Of a stretch of DNA of 26,983 nucleotides, positions 1 through 7,552 are shown in pieces; position 1 is the first letter of the stretch; every line of letters begins with the position of its first letter. Where the stretch lies: positions 1-26,983 of the forward strand of contig CAMPGU010000020.1 in the NCBI GenBank assembly GCA_946885645.1. Reading direction: 5' to 3'. The stretch is from an uncultured Haloferula sp. GTDB lineage: Bacteria; Verrucomicrobiota; Verrucomicrobiae; Verrucomicrobiales; Akkermansiaceae. The notes under the pieces are model-generated. The model had not been told where the DNA came from. It made no database searches and saw only the letters and a program-made list of their open reading frames with translations. Both the position numbers and the translations under genes were made by a program.

Positions 1-67
1 ATTCTGCTGCCTCACCCCTACATCCCCCCGAATGAACACCCCCCTGCTTCACCGCGGAGGGCGCCTG

Positions 68-745
68 ATGGTTGGTATCTTTGCATGCCTCCTCGCCATC
101 GGAAGCTCTCCCGCCCAGGACGACTCCGTCCCCACCGGCACGCTCACCGTGGATCGCGACCTACTCCGCATCGGAACCCGCTCCCAGCTCGCTTGGGAGA
201 TCACCTATCCGGCTCCCGTGACCGAGGTGATCGAGATCCTGCCGCCGAATGTCATCAAGCCGAAGAAGGACCTCAAGATGAAGGTCCGCGTGCTGGGTGC
301 ATCGTTCCAACAGACGGCGACGCGGTATCTCCCCGTGGAGGTCATGTGGACCAAGAACGGCTCCTCCTGGTCCCGCCTTTTCTACGGCTACCAGACGAGC
401 GTGGACCCGTCCCGGGTGCTCACCACCCAGAACGTCAAGAAGGGCGATTCGATCAACCTCGGCGGCCGCGGCTGGCGCGACGGCGAGTGGCTGAGCTTCT
501 ACAGCACCGCCAAAAGCACCCACAATCTGGTGATGCTGAAAAACGGCGACCGCGTGCCTTCCACGGTTCCGGCCCTGAACGGCACCTCCATCGAAAGCTT
601 CCTGAAGCCCTACATGAACACCTCCACCAAGAGAGTGAAGATCGGCGACCGCGACCTGATCCTCCTCATGGAACTGGGCCAGACGAATCCGGACAACTCG
701 GGCTTCGACCTTCAGGACCTGGTGGTGCTGGTAACCTTCGAGTGA
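68..745 (+). CDS. secreted protein of unknown function (first of a three-gene cluster)
   Basis: I do not recognise a characterised family. The protein opens with a signal peptide (MVGIFACLLAIGSSPAQ, probable cleavage before DD) followed by a beta-rich, Trp/Tyr-containing mature part of about 205 residues, so it is probably exported to the periplasm or outer surface. The last 20 residues (NSGFDLQDLVVLVTFE) faintly recall the end of DUF4114-type surface domains, which is only a hint. I chose the ATG at 68 because GGAGGG (56-61) lies six bases upstream. An in-frame ATG at 32 would add 12 residues without a comparable ribosome site. The next gene starts 27 bases after the stop and the third overlaps the second, so the three probably form one transcript. 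The gene sits close to the left window edge, so upstream members of the cluster may be missing. Confidence 0.75.
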   Translation: MVGIFACLLAIGSSPAQDDSVPTGTLTVDRDLLRIGTRSQLAWEITYPAPVTEVIEILPPNVIKPKKDLKMKVRVLGASFQQTATRYLPVEVMWTKNGSSWSRLFYGYQTSVDPSRVLTTQNVKKGDSINLGGRGWRDGEWLSFYSTAKSTHNLVMLKNGDRVPSTVPALNGTSIESFLKPYMNTSTKRVKIGDRDLILLMELGQTNPDNSGFDLQDLVVLVTFE

Positions 746-772
746 TTTCCCTCCTTCCCCCCAAATCTCCCG

Positions 773-1312
773 ATGAAAATCACCTTTGGCCTCCTCGCTC
801 TCTCCTCCCTCGGCGTGCTGGCCCAATCCCCGGCGAGCGGCGGCATGACCGCCGAGAAGATCACCCGCCTTCAAGCCAACTCGCCCCTCGCCGCGCTGCA
901 GCAACAGCAAGCACGCGAGCAGCAGGAAAAGAAGAGCGGCGGCGAAGAAACCACGGTCGCCCGCTCCGGCGGCCAATCCCTCATCAAGCAATCCGACATC
1001 CTGCACGACGGGAGCAACTGGACCATCGTACCGAAGGGCGCGGTGCTTCACGTCCCGGCGCAGTTGTCGCCGCGGGTGGGAGCCAAGCCGCTCGGCACCC
1101 TTCTGGCCTGGTCGGATTTCCTCATCGCCAACCGTGGCTGGATCCAGACCGAAGAGGTTTCTTTCGAGCAGGCGGCGGGCAAGCACCCTCTCCCCGAGGC
1201 TCGCCTCGCCTTCTGGCCCACTCAGAGCAAGGTCATCGTGGCCGTCCACCAGGGCGGACCGATCTCCGTCCGCAAGATCCAAGCTGAACAAGACGCTGTC
1301 ACCCGCAAATGA
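773..1312 (+). CDS. secreted protein of unknown function (second of three)
   Basis: This 179-residue protein has a typical signal peptide (MKITFGLLALSSLGVLAQ) and no family I can name. A Gln/Glu/Lys-rich stretch at about residues 38-60 (ALQQQQAREQQEKK) looks helical. The remainder reads as a compact beta domain with 'GSNWTIVPKGAVLHVP' near the middle and 'ILVAVHQGGPISVRKI'-like strands near the end. It contains no cysteine pairs, transmembrane segment after the signal, or catalytic motif that I can recognise. It lies between two other exported proteins, and its stop codon overlaps the start of the next gene (ATGA at 1309-1312), which implies translational coupling. A shared role at the cell surface or periplasm is an inference from that arrangement. 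Confidence 0.75.
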   Translation: MKITFGLLALSSLGVLAQSPASGGMTAEKITRLQANSPLAALQQQQAREQQEKKSGGEETTVARSGGQSLIKQSDILHDGSNWTIVPKGAVLHVPAQLSPRVGAKPLGTLLAWSDFLIANRGWIQTEEVSFEQAAGKHPLPEARLAFWPTQSKVIVAVHQGGPISVRKIQAEQDAVTRK

Positions 1313-2334
1313 AATCCCACCTCCTCCTCGGCGCGCTCCTTTGCTCCCCCGTCGTCCATGCCGAGGGAGAGGGCTATTCGAATTTCCTCCGCCAGACCCA
1401 GCAGAGTACCGGCGTGGTCTGGTCGGTACCGGTCGATCCGACCGGCGAAGCGGCCTCGCCGGGCCTGCTGGAAGAGGATGGGGCCCTGTTCCAGCTCTGG
1501 ACCATCGAGCAAACGACGGCGAAGGAATACCTGCTGGATCAAAAGCTGGTGGGGACCTACCTGCCCCGGGCGAGCGTCACCGTCACCACCGGTGACCCGT
1601 ATTCGATCACCCCTCGCACCCGCGTCGATCAGCCTTTCACCGTGACCGTCGATGTCGGCGGCCTCTTGTCGGGAACCGGTCTTCCGCTCGCGGCGACCCG
1701 GGTTCTGCTGGAGCAGCATCTGGCGAACTACACGGCCACGAAGATCTCCCTCACTCCGGCCGAGGCCACCTCAGGCACGCCTGCCGCCAGCGCCTATATC
1801 ATGCAAAACGGCGCCTCCCGCTTTTCCTTCCCGGTGAGCAATCTCAAAGCCGCCGATCCGCGCAAGGCCAGCGGCGAGGAGCATTTCGTGGTCCATGCCC
1901 TGAGCGATGGCACCCTTACCCAGACCCAGATAGCCAGCGGCCACGTGCAGGTATGGCCGATGGCAACGGGCACCATCACCGGTATCAAGGACGGGGACCA
2001 GGTCCGCTCGAAGGCACCCGAGGTCACCCTCACGATGAAGGACCTCTATCCCGACAACAGCACCTATCTCCAGATCTACGAGGGCGGCAAAGCCCCCGGC
2101 ACCAAGGGCGAGAAATTGACCGCCTCCAACCGCACTTGGGACGAGGACGTGCCGCTGGACGATACCCGCACCTTTTCCGGCTACGACGCCGTCTTCAAGA
2201 AAGACGGCACCTACACCATGGAGCTGCTAACCGATACTCCCTTCAAAGAAGGCGAACTCCTGCACTCCGTTACCTTCACCGTGGACCGCGCCTTGGAAGT
2301 CCGCGCCCAGCTCGGCAGCTTGGAAGGCGAATGA
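1309..2334 (+). CDS. secreted beta-rich protein of unknown function (third of three)
   Basis: This 341-residue protein starts with a signal peptide (MKSHLLLGALLCSPVVHAEG). The mature part seems to hold at least two Ig/fibronectin-like regions: one near residues 80-150 (YSITPRTRVDQPFTVTVDVGGLL) and one near 220-330 (GTITGIKDGDQVRSKAPEVTLTMKDLYPDNSTYLQIYEGG). The second ends in a Ca-domain-like strand pattern (TYTMELLTDTPFKEGELLHSVTFTVD). No enzymatic motif is visible. The start overlaps the previous stop by four bases (ATGA), so it should be translated from the same mRNA. An extracellular structural or binding role is plausible but unproven. The gene is followed by a strong nested inverted repeat that could end the transcript. 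Confidence 0.75.
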   Translation: MKSHLLLGALLCSPVVHAEGEGYSNFLRQTQQSTGVVWSVPVDPTGEAASPGLLEEDGALFQLWTIEQTTAKEYLLDQKLVGTYLPRASVTVTTGDPYSITPRTRVDQPFTVTVDVGGLLSGTGLPLAATRVLLEQHLANYTATKISLTPAEATSGTPAASAYIMQNGASRFSFPVSNLKAADPRKASGEEHFVVHALSDGTLTQTQIASGHVQVWPMATGTITGIKDGDQVRSKAPEVTLTMKDLYPDNSTYLQIYEGGKAPGTKGEKLTASNRTWDEDVPLDDTRTFSGYDAVFKKDGTYTMELLTDTPFKEGELLHSVTFTVDRALEVRAQLGSLEGE

Positions 2335-2372
2335 TTCCAGAGCGCTGTTCACCCTGACAAATTCCCCCCGAT

Positions 2373-2442
2373 AACCGGGCCGGCCGGCAGTGCCGGAGGA
2401 TGTGGGTCTCCCCCACCACATCTTCCCCATTGTCCGGCCGGT
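2373..2442. repeat. nested inverted repeat after the three-gene secreted cluster
   Basis: Three palindromic layers lie between the stop at 2334 and the next gene. An outer pair is AACCGGGCCGG (2373-2383) with CCGGCCGGTT (2433-2442), with one bulged G. An inner 11-bp stem is GGAGGATGTGG (2395-2405) with CCACATCTTCC (2416-2426), containing one G-T wobble. A separate 13-base palindrome is CCGGCA-G-TGCCGG (2384-2396). There is no T-run after the stem, so it does not look like a simple intrinsic terminator. It could be a transcript-end structure, a small structured RNA or a dispersed repeat. Confidence 0.4.
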
Positions 2443-2541
2443 TCCACTTTCGCCGGGGCGACCGCCCTTGGGCCGGGTGGTGCGCGTTCCAATCCGGACC
2501 CTTGCACCCCGGCTGAGGGCATGACAATCTCAGGGTTCCGG

Positions 2542-2751
2542 ATGTTCAGCATATCCAATCTACTGGCGGGATTGATCTTTGGCACCATCGGCTGGGGTGC
2601 CTTCAGCTATGGTCGGAAGCTGGATCTTTGGAAGCCGATCGCGATCGGCTTGTCGCTGATGATCTATCCCTACTTCTTCAGCAATCCGGTGCTGCTGTGG
2701 GGCATCGGCACGGCTCTGCTGGTGACCTTGTGGTTCCACCACGACGAGTGA
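2542..2751 (+). CDS. small two- to three-helix membrane protein
   Basis: The 69-residue product is almost entirely hydrophobic: helix one at about residues 5-20 (LLAGLIFGTIGWGAFSYG), a short polar turn (RKLDLWKP), then IAIGLSLMIYPYFFSN and VLLWGIGTALLVTLWF, ending in HHDE. It matches the look of small bacterial inner-membrane proteins that databases sometimes label 'amino acid transport protein', but no transport function is demonstrated by the sequence. I prefer the ATG at 2542, which has AGGG six bases upstream. The in-frame ATG at 2521 would add seven polar residues and its GAGGG is only one base away. The gene stands alone between a structured intergenic region and the large cytochrome fusion. 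Confidence 0.7.
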   Translation: MFSISNLLAGLIFGTIGWGAFSYGRKLDLWKPIAIGLSLMIYPYFFSNPVLLWGIGTALLVTLWFHHDE

Positions 2752-2889
2752 GCGGCGGATTCCGCACGGGCCACGCTAGCGGGCTCCATGCGAGCTTTTC
2801 CAGCGCCAAACCAGAGGAAAACTGACGCACTTATTAGGGCATAGTAAGTATTTTGCGGATCTTTGGATTCCGCTTATCTTACGCGCTCC

Positions 2890-5800
2890 ATGAGCCGGTA
2901 CCTCCTTCTCCTCCTTACGGCACTCGCGAGCACTTCCTCCGGTCAAAACGTCACCCACCGTTGGAATTTCAACAGCGGCACCGGACCGGTTGATCCCGGG
3001 ACGGTCATCGCGGATCTGATTTCCGGCGCGCCCGGCACGGTGGTGGGCGTGAATGCCAATCTGAGCGGCACCGCTCTCACCTTGCCCGGGACCACCGGTG
3101 GCAACTCCGGCTCCTCCACGATCGCCGCTTACTTCGATCTGCCGAACGGGATCATTTCATCGAAGACGGACCTCACCGTGGAGATCTGGGCGACGGTGGT
3201 ATCGTCGCGGGATTGGCAACGCCTTTTCGACTTCGGGAGCATGAACACCACGGGCAACGGCGCTCCGGGGGAGATCCTGAACACCAGCGGCGCGCCGGGA
3301 GGGGGCATCACTTCGCGGGACAACCTGATGCTGGCGGTTCAGCGGGGCGGCAACCTGGCCCAACAGCGGCTGGTCGCCCGCAACGACGGGACCGGCGAGA
3401 TCGGGAATGACAACAGCACGACGATCACCACCGGCACGCAGTACCACTTCGTGGCCACCTTCCAGGCCGGAGCCGGTGCGAATCCGGCGACGGGCGGGCG
3501 CTTCACCTGGTACCGCAATGGCACGCAGATCGGCTTCGTCGATACAAACTTCCTCCTCAGCCAGATCGATGACGTCAACAACTGGCTGGGGCGCTCGCAG
3601 TACACCAACGACAGCAATTCGAACATCTCCTACAACGATGTCCGCATCTACGATCACGCGCTGAGCCCGGCGCAAATCACGGCGAACAACACGGCCGGAC
3701 CGAATGCCAGTTTTCCCGCGCCCGTCACTCAGGGCGATGGCGTGACAATGCTCCACGGTACGAAGGCCCGCGTGAATGTCTTGTCCAACGACAGCGGGGA
3801 GATCGCGAGTTCTACCCTGACCATCGACCAGGCTCCGGCCTCCGGCACGGCGACCGTTTCGAGCGACGGTTCGATCCTTTACACCCACACCGGCGGTACG
3901 CCCGCGGGAGATTCCTTCGTCTATCGCATTTCAAATACGACCGGCCAGTCCTCGACCGGCACGGTGACGGTGACTTTCTCTCCCTCGATGAAGATCGCGA
4001 ATCCGGCGCTGAGTGTTCCCTCATCCCCGCCCGCCACGACCTTCAGCCTGGTGAATGCTTTCCCGATCGCAGGCGATCCGACGGGCGGCATCGATTTCAG
4101 CGAACCGCTGTGCCTCACCTCGCCTCCGGGAGACACGAAGCGCCTCTACGTCTGCGAGAAGGGCGGCGTGATCAAGTTGATCCCCGACGTGACCGCCGTG
4201 ACTTCAGATACGTCCCTTACCTTTTTCAATCTCGCGGGCTATCTCAGCGGCAAGGGCGAGGCGATCGACACGGGTTCCGAATGCGGTTTGCTCGGGCTCG
4301 CCTTTCATCCGAATTTCGGCACTGAAGCTGGCGACAACCGTTACTTCTATCTTTTTTACTCGGTGACCAAAGGCGGGCTTCGCTACGAACGCGTATCCCG
4401 CTTCACGGCCGAAGCCAACCTTCAATCGGTCACTTCCGGTAGCGAAATGATCCTTATCGAGCAACGCGACCAGGCGGACAACCACAACGGCGGGGACCTC
4501 CATTTCGGGCCGGACGGCTATCTCTACATCTCCGTGGGCGACGAGGGCGGCGGCGACGACAGCTGGCACAACAGCCAGTTCATCAATCTCGATCTTTTCG
4601 CGGGTATCCTCCGCATCGATGTGGACAAGGACCCCGTCAACAGCATCGAGCCGACCCCGCACGCCTCGATTCCCCTAGACGGAGGGATCGCCCGCTTCTC
4701 GATTCCGAAGACGAATCCCTTCGTGCCGCCCGCGCAAGGCGGCGACTGGGACGGAAATTACAACGGCAGTCCCGTAAGCGGAACGGTGCGGCGGGAATTC
4801 TGGGCCACGGGGCTGCGAAACCCCTGGCGCATGTCCTTCGACCCGGCAACGGGGACTCTTTGGTGCGGGGACGTGGGCCAAGGGCAGCGCGAGGAGATCG
4901 ACATCATCGTCCGCGGCGGGAACTACGGCTGGGTCTATCGCGAGGCACTTCTGGTCCGCAACCCATCCTGGCTCCCGCCGGCACCCGCGAACTTCGACAC
5001 GCTCTACCACGAAGAGCCGGTCCACAACTACGACCGGAGCACCCCGAACTTCAGCGGCTACTCGGTCACGGGCGGCCGCGTGTATCGCGGGACGAAGATT
5101 GCCGCGCTCGCGGGGAAGTACATCTTCGGCGACTATGGCTCGGGTAACATCTGGTCGATGGATCTCGACGGCACGAACGTCGCCCGGATTGCCGGGGAAG
5201 GCGGGGTCTCCGCTTTCGGCTACGATCCATCGAATCAGGATATTCTGATTGCAGATATCAATGGCGGGCGAGTGCTCCGTCTCACGGGCACCACGGCCAC
5301 CGGTACCTTTCCGGAAACCCTGAGCGCCACGGGACTCTTCGCGGACCTCACCGATCTTTCGCCATCGCCGGGAGTCATCCCTTACACGGTGAATCTCCCG
5401 TTCTGGAGCGATCACGCGATCAAGAGCCGTTGGGTGACGGTGCCGGACGGAGTCTCGCAATTCACGTGGTCCGAGGACGGCCTGTGGACGCTCCCGGCAG
5501 GAACGATCTGGGTGAAGCACTTCGACATGGAGATGGACCGCGGCGTGCCGGCGAGCAAGAAGCGGATCGAGACGCGGCTGATCGTGAAGAATGCGGAAGG
5601 CGCTTACGGCGTGAGCTACCGGTGGAACGAGGCGGGGACGGAAGCTTTCCTGGCGGCGGACGGCGGGGAGGATTTCACGCTGGAGGTCACGGAAGGCGGC
5701 AATCCCGTGCCGCAGACCTGGCGCATCCCGAGCCGCGCGGAGTGCATGATCTGCCACACCTCGCAGGCAGGCCACGCGCTGTCCTTCAATACGCGCCAGC

Positions 5801-6624
5801 TCAACCTCGCAAACGACATCCTGGGCTTCACCGGCAATCAGCTGGCGACGCTGCGGGAGCAGGGCTATCTGGCGAACGAGCCGGGCTCGCCGAATCTCCT
5901 GCCGCGCCACCTGAGACCGGACGAAGAGGAATTCTCGGTGGAGGCGCGGGTACGCTCCTACCTCGCGGTGAATTGCTCCTATTGCCACAAGACGGGCGGC
6001 ACCGCCCCGTCCTCCTGGGACGGCAGGCCGGAGCTCACGCTCGCCCAGACAATGCTGGTCAACGGTAACGCCTCCAACAACGGCGGGGACCCCGCGAACA
6101 AGCTGGTGGTGCCGGGCGACACGCTCCACTCCATCGTCCTCAACCGCGTGGCCGCCACCAACGGCTTCACCCGCATGCCTCCCATCGGCAGCAACGTGAT
6201 CGACGCCACGAACGTCGCGCTGCTGACCGAATGGATCGAGGGCGAGCTGGACGAGCTGGCAACCTACGAAGAGTGGCGGGCCGCGAATTTCGAGCCGGAC
6301 GAGGATCCGGCCGGAGCACCCGGCATGGATCCCGATGGCGATGGCAGGACCAACGAGGACGAGTTCCTCGCGGGCACCGCGCCGCTGGATGGCACCAGCG
6401 CCCTGCGGCCGTCTTTGACACGGGAGGGTGAAGTGGTGACCCTGAACTTCGCGCTACCCGCGAACCGCTCCTTCCGCATCGATGTTTCGGACGATCTGGA
6501 ACAGTGGACGCCTTGGGATATCCCGGGGAACCAGGGCCTGCCGGTGGGCGGGGGCACGCTGGAAATCTCGCAGCCGGTGGCTGATGCGCTGAAGTTCTTC
6601 CGCTTGGAAGTAAGCGGGAACTGA
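2890..6624 (+). CDS. exported LamG / Ig-like / PQQ-type sugar dehydrogenase / diheme cytochrome c fusion
   Basis: This is a 1,244-residue exported redox protein. From the ATG at 2890 it has a signal peptide (MSRYLLLLLTALASTSSGQ), a LamG/concanavalin-like domain (about 22-265) and an Ig/cadherin-like repeat (about 275-365). A glucose/sorbosone-dehydrogenase beta-propeller follows (about 385-800), with HNGGDLHFGPDGYLYISVGD at 532, whose His matches the catalytic position of PQQ sugar dehydrogenases. Next comes a region resembling the SO2930-type diheme cytochrome family (PYTVNLPFWSDHA onward) with heme sites CMICH (952-956) and CSYCH (1029-1033). The tail carries a calcium-loop-like DPDGDGRTNEDE (1147-1158) and a C-terminal beta module ending FFRLEVSGN. 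Known family biology suggests periplasmic or surface oxidation of a sugar or alcohol with electrons passed to the hemes. Substrate is unknown. An in-frame ATG at 2863 is possible but spoils the signal peptide. Confidence 0.85.
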   Translation: MSRYLLLLLTALASTSSGQNVTHRWNFNSGTGPVDPGTVIADLISGAPGTVVGVNANLSGTALTLPGTTGGNSGSSTIAAYFDLPNGIISSKTDLTVEIWATVVSSRDWQRLFDFGSMNTTGNGAPGEILNTSGAPGGGITSRDNLMLAVQRGGNLAQQRLVARNDGTGEIGNDNSTTITTGTQYHFVATFQAGAGANPATGGRFTWYRNGTQIGFVDTNFLLSQIDDVNNWLGRSQYTNDSNSNISYNDVRIYDHALSPAQITANNTAGPNASFPAPVTQGDGVTMLHGTKARVNVLSNDSGEIASSTLTIDQAPASGTATVSSDGSILYTHTGGTPAGDSFVYRISNTTGQSSTGTVTVTFSPSMKIANPALSVPSSPPATTFSLVNAFPIAGDPTGGIDFSEPLCLTSPPGDTKRLYVCEKGGVIKLIPDVTAVTSDTSLTFFNLAGYLSGKGEAIDTGSECGLLGLAFHPNFGTEAGDNRYFYLFYSVTKGGLRYERVSRFTAEANLQSVTSGSEMILIEQRDQADNHNGGDLHFGPDGYLYISVGDEGGGDDSWHNSQFINLDLFAGILRIDVDKDPVNSIEPTPHASIPLDGGIARFSIPKTNPFVPPAQGGDWDGNYNGSPVSGTVRREFWATGLRNPWRMSFDPATGTLWCGDVGQGQREEIDIIVRGGNYGWVYREALLVRNPSWLPPAPANFDTLYHEEPVHNYDRSTPNFSGYSVTGGRVYRGTKIAALAGKYIFGDYGSGNIWSMDLDGTNVARIAGEGGVSAFGYDPSNQDILIADINGGRVLRLTGTTATGTFPETLSATGLFADLTDLSPSPGVIPYTVNLPFWSDHAIKSRWVTVPDGVSQFTWSEDGLWTLPAGTIWVKHFDMEMDRGVPASKKRIETRLIVKNAEGAYGVSYRWNEAGTEAFLAADGGEDFTLEVTEGGNPVPQTWRIPSRAECMICHTSQAGHALSFNTRQLNLANDILGFTGNQLATLREQGYLANEPGSPNLLPRHLRPDEEEFSVEARVRSYLAVNCSYCHKTGGTAPSSWDGRPELTLAQTMLVNGNASNNGGDPANKLVVPGDTLHSIVLNRVAATNGFTRMPPIGSNVIDATNVALLTEWIEGELDELATYEEWRAANFEPDEDPAGAPGMDPDGDGRTNEDEFLAGTAPLDGTSALRPSLTREGEVVTLNFALPANRSFRIDVSDDLEQWTPWDIPGNQGLPVGGGTLEISQPVADALKFFRLEVSGN

Positions 6625-6653
6625 AGGATTCCGCAGGCATTCCCTTCCCCGCG

Positions 6654-7544
6654 ATGACCGGACCGGTAGCCGCCACCTTGCTCCCCGCGCGTGAATGGCT
6701 CCAGCGCGCCGCGCTGCACCGCGCCCGCGCGGAGCGGTGGACGGTGCCCGCGCGGGACCGCCGCGCAGCGGGGAAGCCTCATCCGGTGGAGGACTTCCTC
6801 TTCACCTACTACCGCTTCTCCTATGCGAAGATCGAGGAGTGGCACCCCGGTGCCGGCGTGGCGTTGGAAGCGGCTGATCCCCTGCCCGCCCGCTTTCTGA
6901 AGGCGCCTTACCGCGTGCAAGGGACCCTGGTGTATGCGGATCCTTCGCTGCTAGGGGAAAAGGAGCGGACGCGGCTTGCGTGGATCCGTGATCTCCTGAC
7001 GGCGACGCGCGACCGCATCCCGGTCTTCACCTGCCACGGTCTGCACGAGTGGGCGATGGTCTATCGTGGTGCGAACGTCCGCCATGCCACGAGCGTGACG
7101 CTGCGGCTCCCCCAGGGGGAAATCGATGCCTTGATCGAGAGCCGCCCGATCCGCTGCTCGCATTTCGATGCCTTCCGTTTTTTCCACCCCGCCGCGCAAC
7201 CGCTGAACCGGCTCCAGCCCGCGCTGATGGATCGGCCGGCCTTCGAGCAGCCTGGCTGCATCCATGCGAACATGGATCTCTACAAGTGGGCGTTCAAATC
7301 CATGCCGTGGGCGGGTTCGGAGCTCTTGCTGGACTGCTTCGAGCTCGCGATGGAACTGCGGGATCTGGACATGCGCGCCAGCCCCTATGATCTCGCCGCC
7401 TACGGTCTGGAGCCGGTGCGGATCGAGACGCCGGAAGGCAGGAAGGAGTATGAGAAGGAACAGACGCGGCTGGCGGAGAAAGCGGCACCGCTGCGGCAGC
7501 GTCTGATCGCGGCCCTGGACTCCGCATGCGCGGCAAATCCGTAA
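6654..7544 (+). CDS. conserved protein often labelled '3-methyladenine DNA glycosylase'; function uncertain
   Basis: The 296-residue soluble protein resembles a family, common in Actinobacteria, that databases call 3-methyladenine DNA glycosylase. I recognise the layout: an N-terminal W-R-x-R-A-x-R-W-T-x-P-x-R-x-R-R pattern, then HPVEDFLFTYYRF (about residues 43-55), a WHPG (about 63-66), FTCHGLHEWAMVYRG (about 124-138), CSHFDAFRFF (about 165-174) and CIHANMDLYKWAFK (about 202-215). These His/Cys/Trp clusters look like an active site or metal/cofactor site. I see no helix-hairpin-helix or AAG-type glycosylase fold signature, so the label should be treated with caution. The gene begins 29 bases after the cytochrome fusion and converges with the prepilin peptidase, with eight bases between their stop codons. 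Confidence 0.7.
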   Translation: MTGPVAATLLPAREWLQRAALHRARAERWTVPARDRRAAGKPHPVEDFLFTYYRFSYAKIEEWHPGAGVALEAADPLPARFLKAPYRVQGTLVYADPSLLGEKERTRLAWIRDLLTATRDRIPVFTCHGLHEWAMVYRGANVRHATSVTLRLPQGEIDALIESRPIRCSHFDAFRFFHPAAQPLNRLQPALMDRPAFEQPGCIHANMDLYKWAFKSMPWAGSELLLDCFELAMELRDLDMRASPYDLAAYGLEPVRIETPEGRKEYEKEQTRLAEKAAPLRQRLIAALDSACAANP

Positions 7545-7552
7545 ATGCGGGG

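Noticed and set aside
2822..2850. Possible promoter (CTGACG, 17 bases, TAAGTA) before the large fusion gene
   Set aside because: The region is AT-rich and suggestive, but the -10 match to consensus is too poor to list as a feature.
4675..6129. 484-codon minus-strand frame within the dehydrogenase/cytochrome gene
   Set aside because: It is an antisense shadow in high-GC DNA. The plus-strand frame carries heme and propeller motifs.
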